Assembly (NCBI GenBank): GCA_035650475.1
Contig: DASRHP010000006.1
Location: 1-64,000 of the forward strand
Direction of reading: 5' to 3'
DNA from: Candidatus Binataceae bacterium
Lineage (GTDB): Bacteria > Desulfobacterota > Binatia > Binatales > Binataceae
Length of the DNA stretch: 64,000 nucleotides
How positions within the stretch are numbered: position 1 is the stretch's first letter; the number at the start of each line of letters is the position of its first letter. The position numbers and the translations under genes are program-made. The notes under the pieces were generated by a model that did no database searches, was not told where the DNA came from, and saw nothing but the letters and a program-made list of their open reading frames with translations. Shown in pieces: positions 60,004 through 64,000 of the stretch.

Positions 60004-60869
60004 CAGCGGATGCAGGCACGCGCGAGCTCCTCCAGTTCACGCTCGAAATTGTCGGGCGCAAGCGTAGGCGCGCTCACGAGCACGCGATGGGCGCCGGCCT
60101 CGTGATATTCATGGATCGCGCGCGCCGGCTCCTTGGGCAACTCCAGCATCAGGAACGTGATCTCGATCCGGCCGAAATCGCGCTTCGCTTCGGCGCACAT
60201 CCGGCGCAGATTGCCAAGCTCGGTGGCAAGCTGGGCGGGGCTGAGCCCCAGCGGCATCCATCCGTCGCCCATCGCGACCGTGTCCTTTAGCGCGCGCTCG
60301 CAACTCGGCCCGATCCCGCCGGCGCCGATGATGACTGGCGGATGCGGCTTCTGTACCGGCTTGGGGAAGAACTTCACCTTGGGAAACCGGACGAACTTGC
60401 CTTCGAAGCTGGGCTCGGGCCTGGTCCACAACTCCTTCATCGCCGCGATGTACTCGCGGGTCATCGGCCAGCGCCGCTTGAAGTCGACCCCCATGATCTC
60501 CGACTCGTCGGCGAGCCATCCGGCGCCGATGCCGAACAGGAAGCGCCCGCCCGACCAGAAGTCGAGCGTCGCGATCTCCTTGGCCATCACGATCGGATCG
60601 CGCTCGGGAACCAGACAGATCCCGGTCGCGAGCTTGATCCGGGTGGTTGCGGCGGCGGCGTGCGCCAGCGAGACGAAGGGGTCCGGCATGTGGGCGTAAA
60701 ATTCGGGGATCGAGCCGTCGCCGAGCGGGTAGGGCGTCCTGTGGTGGACCGGAATTATCGGATGCTCGGGGATGAAGATCGAATCGAAGCCGAGCGCCTC
60801 GGCCTTGCGCGCGATACGCGCCGGGTCAGCGGTGCTCTCGCTCACGAACGCCTGCAATCCTACCGTCAT
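60003..60869 (-). CDS. LLM-class flavin/F420-dependent oxidoreductase
   Basis: The 288-residue TIM-barrel protein is of the TIGR03619 type: MTVGLQAFVSES, KAEALGFDSIFIPEHPIIPVHHRTPYPL, TRIKLATGICLVPERDPIVMAKEIATLDFWSGGRFLFGIGAGWLADE, PPVIIGAGGIG. It probably uses F420 or FMN and acts on an unknown organic compound. AAGGAGCCGCACAT precedes ATG 60869. It lies 78 bases downstream of the Memo-family gene on the same strand. Confidence 0.88.
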   Translation of the reverse strand: MTVGLQAFVSESTADPARIARKAEALGFDSIFIPEHPIIPVHHRTPYPLGDGSIPEFYAHMPDPFVSLAHAAAATTRIKLATGICLVPERDPIVMAKEIATLDFWSGGRFLFGIGAGWLADESEIMGVDFKRRWPMTREYIAAMKELWTRPEPSFEGKFVRFPKVKFFPKPVQKPHPPVIIGAGGIGPSCERALKDTVAMGDGWMPLGLSPAQLATELGNLRRMCAEAKRDFGRIEITFLMLELPKEPARAIHEYHEAGAHRVLVSAPTLAPDNFERELEELARACIR

Positions 60870-60946
60870 ATGTGCGGCTCCTTTCGCACCGGGATGCGAA
60901 GCCGACTTATCGCGCAAAGCGCGCCGAATGCCAAGCGCCGCGCGCG

Positions 60947-62194
60947 CTATTCGATCGCGAGGCTGGCGAAGGAGACCAGCGAATCGGTCTGCGGCTCGAG
61001 CGCGATGTCGTAGTGAAGCAAACGCGCGCGCCGGCCGCGCAGAAGCTCGAGCTGCGTGTACATCGGGGCAAGCCCGCAAATCTTGCGCGCGTCGCCCTCG
61101 CGCGCGATGTCGGCGAAGAAGCCGCCCGGATCGCCGGCCTTGATGTTCTCGATCAGCGCAAGGTCCTCGCGCCGCACTCGCTCGGCCACGCCGTTGCCGA
61201 TCCCGAAGGGGTCACCGAACTTGCGCCCGACGTGGGCGAAGTCAACGCCGGAGAGGATCAGCACGCGCCGGCGCTCGCGCGCAAGCTCCGCGCGCAGCGC
61301 TGCAAGGAAGGCGGCCACGCGCGAATCGTTGGCCGGCTGCTCGCCGCCGCGCACCATCTCGTGGAACGAGCCGACTAGCACCGGCACGACCTGGTAGTCG
61401 CCAACGCCCAGCGCCCACGCCAGGAACAGCGCCTGGAACTCGATCGAATGCTCGTTGCGATGCAGCAGCTCGTCGGCGAACAGGTCGCCGCCGCCCGCCT
61501 CGCCATAGCGCGCCCCGAGCCGCTCGACAAAGCCGCAGTCGGTGCGCACCGCGCCGAGCGGGGTCAGATAGTCCTTGCGCGTGGCGCTGAAAAGCTCGGG
61601 GCCGGCGCCGTAGTGCGAGGTGCCGAGGATGACCACGAGCTCGGGGCGCTGATGGCGGCGCAGTTCGCCGTAGGCCCACGCGTAGGCCGCGGCGCCGCGG
61701 CGCGGATCGATATGCGGCGCGACAAGCCCCGCCAGCTCGCCCTCGGGCGCCGGCGCGGCGGCAAGCGCGTCGCGGCCGGGCGCGCCCGGCCGCTCAAAAA
61801 ACGACTCGATCTCGGCCCGCAAGCGCGGCGCCTCCGTCTCATAGCACAGCCCTGCGAGAACCGCCGGGCGCGCCGGACTCTTTTCGAATTCCTCGCGCAC
61901 GGCGCGCACTCGTTCGGCAAACGCCGGCGAGTCGAGGTAACCGGCACGATCGAGCGCCGCGATGAGCTCGCGGATCTGCTCGGAATGAATGATCGTCCCG
62001 AAGCGACGGCTGAACGCGGCCTGGAGATCGAGCACCGAGTTGGTGCCGTCGAACAACGTAACCAGGAAGTAAGCGCCCATCCCGAGCACGATCGGATCCG
62101 GCGCAAGTCGGCTCGGATCGCGCAGGCAGACCACGCTTTGGCCCTCCTGCTCGAGGGGAAATGCCTCCACCGGGCGAATCCGCGGCTTGTCCAT
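60947..62194 (-). CDS. Memo-family protein with N-terminal winged-helix-like domain
   Basis: The product is 415 residues from ATG 62194 (or 422 from GTG 62215). The C-terminal ~270 residues are Memo fold: LVAPHIDPRRGAAAYAWAY, VVILGTSHYGAGPELFSATRK, NEHSIEFQALFLAWAL, ILSGVDFAHVG, ARKICGLAPMYTQLELL, with the His/His/Cys pattern of Memo metal sites. The first ~100 residues (PIVLGMGAYFLVTLFDGTNSVLDLQAAFSRRFG) look like a PqqD/winged-helix domain. Memo genes often sit with AMMECR1 and a radical SAM gene; neither is here. Confidence 0.8.
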   Translation of the reverse strand: MDKPRIRPVEAFPLEQEGQSVVCLRDPSRLAPDPIVLGMGAYFLVTLFDGTNSVLDLQAAFSRRFGTIIHSEQIRELIAALDRAGYLDSPAFAERVRAVREEFEKSPARPAVLAGLCYETEAPRLRAEIESFFERPGAPGRDALAAAPAPEGELAGLVAPHIDPRRGAAAYAWAYGELRRHQRPELVVILGTSHYGAGPELFSATRKDYLTPLGAVRTDCGFVERLGARYGEAGGGDLFADELLHRNEHSIEFQALFLAWALGVGDYQVVPVLVGSFHEMVRGGEQPANDSRVAAFLAALRAELARERRRVLILSGVDFAHVGRKFGDPFGIGNGVAERVRREDLALIENIKAGDPGGFFADIAREGDARKICGLAPMYTQLELLRGRRARLLHYDIALEPQTDSLVSFASLAIE

Positions 62195-62255
62195 CGGCGC
62201 GTGCTGCGCGGCCACTCGCCCCGAAGCGGCGGGCGGTGTCGCGCCTCCTGTTGAG

Positions 62256-62261
62256 TATAAT
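62256..62261 (+). promoter_or_regulatory. Candidate -10 element for Rieske gene
   Basis: TATAAT in the 109-base divergent gap before the Rieske ATG at 62303, about 42 bases upstream of it. No good -35 is visible. Position and AT content support it weakly. Confidence 0.35.
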
Positions 62262-62302
62262 GAGCGGCGCCTTCGCGGATGGAAAGGCCGGGACTATCGA
62301 GG

Positions 62303-62740
62303 ATGGCAAAGATCGGCGGCCGCTCGGGCGGCCACAAGGATGAGCGCGCGACGAACGCGAAGCGCGGCGCGCGCCGCGCCATCCGTTACCGGGTGTGCTC
62401 GACCGGCGCGCTCAAGCCGGGCGAATCGCTGAAGTTCATGCTGCCGGTGCGCGGCGCCGACGAGGAATGTTTCGTGGTCAACTTCCGCGGCCATTTCCAC
62501 GCCTACGTCAACCGCTGCCGCCATGTGCCGATGGCAATGGACTGGATCGACAACCAATTCTTCGCCGAGCAAGGGCGCTACCTCATGTGCCAGACCCATA
62601 ATGCCTACTACGAGCCCTCCACCGGCGAGTGCATCGCCGGACCGCCCAGCGCCTGCGGCAAAGCGTTATACCGCGTGCCGCTGGAGATCGACGGCGGCGT
62701 GATCTACGCGTGTCCGCCCAAGCAGGAGTTCGAAGACTAG
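62303..62740 (+). CDS. Rieske [2Fe-2S] ferredoxin-like protein
   Basis: The 145-residue protein has the Rieske ligands Cys72/His74 (NRCRHVPMAMD) and Cys96/His99 (CQTHNAYYEP), with the typical PSTGECIAGPP loop and C-terminal strand VIYACPP. There is no signal peptide, so it is a soluble electron carrier or the ferredoxin of a dioxygenase system. The N-terminal 25 residues are basic. No oxygenase is next to it. ATG 62303 chosen. Confidence 0.9.
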   Translation: MAKIGGRSGGHKDERATNAKRGARRAIRYRVCSTGALKPGESLKFMLPVRGADEECFVVNFRGHFHAYVNRCRHVPMAMDWIDNQFFAEQGRYLMCQTHNAYYEPSTGECIAGPPSACGKALYRVPLEIDGGVIYACPPKQEFED

Positions 62741-62848
62741 GGCTGGCCCCGCGCCCCGGAGCGAGCGGATCGTCATGGTTGCGTGAGAATGAACGTTTTT
62801 GCTATGAGCAAGCGAAACTGCGGATTTCGGCCAGGAGGGAGGAAGTCA

Positions 62849-63226
62849 ATGACGACAAAGTCTTTGAAATTGGCGATGCTGGGTTTGGTCGCGGTCTGCG
62901 TCGCAGTTGTCTTTTCCGCCTCGTCGTTTGCGGCGGAAGCGTCGCCTGAGGCTGTGCCGACCACCGCGCAGGCGCCGTACGGCCCCAAGAGCGGAACCTG
63001 GCACAAATACCGCAAGGAGGACGTGCAGGCCACGATGACCAAGGTTGGCCAGGACGTCTGGCATGCGCAGCTCTCAGGGGCCAGCGCGCAGCACATGCAG
63101 CAGCTTTTCCTCGAAGGTCAGCGCGCCTACTTCAAGGGTGACTACGACAAGGCGATGCACGACTTCCTCGCCGCCGAACGGATCACGCAGAAGTATCCGA
63201 ACGACATCACCCAAGGCAAAGATTAA
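62849..63226 (+). CDS. Small exported protein with TPR-like end
   Basis: The 125-residue precursor starts MTTKSLKLAMLGLVAVCVAVVFSASSFAAEA, a signal peptide. The mature part reads GPKSGTWHKYRKEDVQATMTKVGQDVWHAQLSGAS, then HMQQLFLEGQRAYFKGDYDKAMHDFLAAERITQKYP, which is one TPR-like helix pair. AGGGAGGAAGTCA precedes ATG 62849. A very strong terminator follows. Function unknown. Confidence 0.75.
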   Translation: MTTKSLKLAMLGLVAVCVAVVFSASSFAAEASPEAVPTTAQAPYGPKSGTWHKYRKEDVQATMTKVGQDVWHAQLSGASAQHMQQLFLEGQRAYFKGDYDKAMHDFLAAERITQKYPNDITQGKD

Positions 63227-63285
63227 GCCGTCCAAATCCTCGCTGCGGGCTCCCTCGAGTGCGCCGCGGCCAGGTGCGATTACAC

Positions 63286-63336
63286 GGGCGATGCGCGCCA
63301 CCGCGGGTGGCCACGCGCATCGCCCTTACTTTTGCC
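63286..63336 (+). terminator. Strong intrinsic terminator
   Basis: GGGCGATGCGCG (63286-63297) pairs perfectly with CGCGCATCGCCC (63314-63325), with an inner CCACC/GGTGG stem, followed by TTACTTTTG. Orientation fits the end of the exported-protein gene 60 bases upstream. It is the clearest terminator in the window. Confidence 0.75.
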
Positions 63337-63457
63337 GACCCCGCAGAAGTCAGGCGCGCGGCGCGCCTTGGCGCCCGGCGCCGTGGAGCGCCACAGCGCG
63401 ATCGAGTCGTGAGATTTGAAGAGAGAATGCGACGCGCGAGGGCCTGGCGCGGGCGGC

Positions 63458-63709
63458 TTACTCGTACTCGTCGCCGAAGTGCGCGCGCACGATACGCGCC
63501 TTGAGGTACTCCAGCGTGCCGAGATCCTCGACGATGTCGCCGCCGGTGTCGTAGAAGAAGAGCTCTCCGTTTTTGGTCCGACCCACCGCGATGATCCATT
63601 CGAGGTCGTCGCGGTCCTCCAGCAGATAGTTGATGGTCTGCGCCACCCCGCGGCCCGGAATGATCGTAATCTTCGGGCGCGGCTGCTTTTCCTTTTCCTG
63701 CTTGGGCAT
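63458..63709 (-). CDS. Small protein of unknown function
   Basis: The 83-residue protein begins with a basic stretch (MPKQEKEKQPRPKITIIPGRGVAQTI) and continues NYLLEDRDDLEWIIAVGRTKNGELFFYDTGGDIVEDLGTLEYLKARIVRAHFGDEY. It looks like a compact acidic domain with helix and strand content. Between the tRNA methyltransferase end and the strong terminator, it has its own spacing of 50-120 bases. No family recognised. Confidence 0.6.
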   Translation of the reverse strand: MPKQEKEKQPRPKITIIPGRGVAQTINYLLEDRDDLEWIIAVGRTKNGELFFYDTGGDIVEDLGTLEYLKARIVRAHFGDEYE

Positions 63710-63763
63710 CGCTTCGCTGACCCTCTGCTGGCGGGGGAAACGCCGAGGCGGCTCCTACCTAGA

Positions 63764-64000
63764 TTAGGAACGCGGTGCAACCGATGTCAATACCGCGTGC
63801 GCGACGAGCTCGACGTGATGCGTGTTGGGAAAGAAGTCGAGCGCGCGCACGGCGGCGATCCGATAACCACCCGCGCACAGAGCGCGCAGATCGCGCGCTA
63901 GCGTGGCGGCGTCGCACGAAACGTATATCAGCCGCGGCGCGCGCATCGCGACCAGCGGCTCGATCAGCTCGCGCGCGCCGGTGCGCGGCGGGTCGAGGAT
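63764..64000 (-). CDS. C-terminal part of RNA (uracil-5-)methyltransferase
   Basis: The leftward frame runs off the right edge, so the 5' part is missing. Visible are ILDPPRTGARELIEPLVA, the DPPRTG catalytic loop of TrmA/RlmC/RlmD enzymes, and LIYVSCDAATLARDLRAL with the catalytic motif SCD, then ALDFFPNTHHVELVAHAVL. It methylates a uridine in rRNA or tRNA; which one cannot be judged from this end. Confidence 0.9.
   Translation of the reverse strand: MLDPPRTGARELIEPLVAMRAPRLIYVSCDAATLARDLRALCAGGYRIAAVRALDFFPNTHHVELVAHAVLTSVAPRS

Overview
The window is a 64 kb piece of a GC-rich bacterial chromosome. One core line (8341-8400) has 47 G+C in 60 bases by hand count. Genes are tightly packed, many overlap by 1-4 bases, and starts are mostly ATG with some GTG/TTG, often behind a clear GGAGG-type ribosome site. 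The gene content is F420/LLM oxidoreductases, crotonase and MaoC hydratases, EtfAB with a membrane CCG-domain iron-sulfur oxidoreductase, a TTQ amine dehydrogenase, complex I and a MoaD-MoaE fusion. This fits an uncultured, mostly respiratory, fatty-acid- and C1-metabolising lineage. A Binatota/Desulfobacterota-like organism is my best guess. That is inference only, because no rRNA is present.

Region 1 (about 1-6720) is an integrated, partly decayed element. It holds an ArdC-type antirestriction protein cut by the window edge, remnants of mercury-type thiol/membrane genes, an excisionase-like HTH protein and a tyrosine integrase. It also holds a broken Fic gene and a leftward three-gene cassette of unknown function (4494-6355) whose GC is close to half. 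It ends at the 3' end of a tRNA-Thr(CGT) gene, the likely attachment locus. The unknown cassette is the best candidate here for an undescribed system.

Region 2 (6910-20670) is accessory metabolism: an alpha/beta hydrolase, a divergent YchF-like GTPase, a flippase-like membrane protein with a DUF4412-like exported protein, and a glyoxalase-fold protein. A compact amine dehydrogenase operon follows (mauB-mauA-ferritin-like gene, without mauE/D/G), then a SnoaL-like protein, a crotonase, an LLM oxidoreductase, a cytochrome c with a tiny membrane protein, an epoxide hydrolase and a polytopic membrane protein.

Region 3 (20908-33620) holds the ETF system (etfB, etfA and a candidate ETF:quinone oxidoreductase on the same strand, separated by an amidase gene). 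It also holds an IclR regulator, a methyltransferase/VOC/aldo-keto reductase cluster, PncC, an MFS transporter and an exported protein.

Region 4 (33909-45864) is mainly housekeeping and cofactor metabolism: biotin carboxylase with biotin carrier, cold shock protein, MoaB, a MoaD-MoaE fusion, IspH, a deoxynucleoside kinase, pterin carbinolamine dehydratase, a PPOX-type protein, a MaoC pair, a PaaA/C-like ferritin-fold protein, an APC permease and RidA.

Region 5 (45915-53481) is a complex I operon read leftwards as nuoE-H-J-K-L-M-N, lacking nuoF, G and I. Region 6 (53747-64000) holds rsmD, coaD, an aminotransferase, an isochorismatase-like hydrolase, endonuclease V, a histidine kinase with an AT-rich upstream region, an alpha/beta hydrolase, an LLM oxidoreductase, a Memo-family protein, a Rieske protein, a small exported protein followed by a very strong terminator, and the 3' end of an RNA (uracil-5-) methyltransferase. 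No CRISPR array, rRNA or intact insertion sequence was seen.
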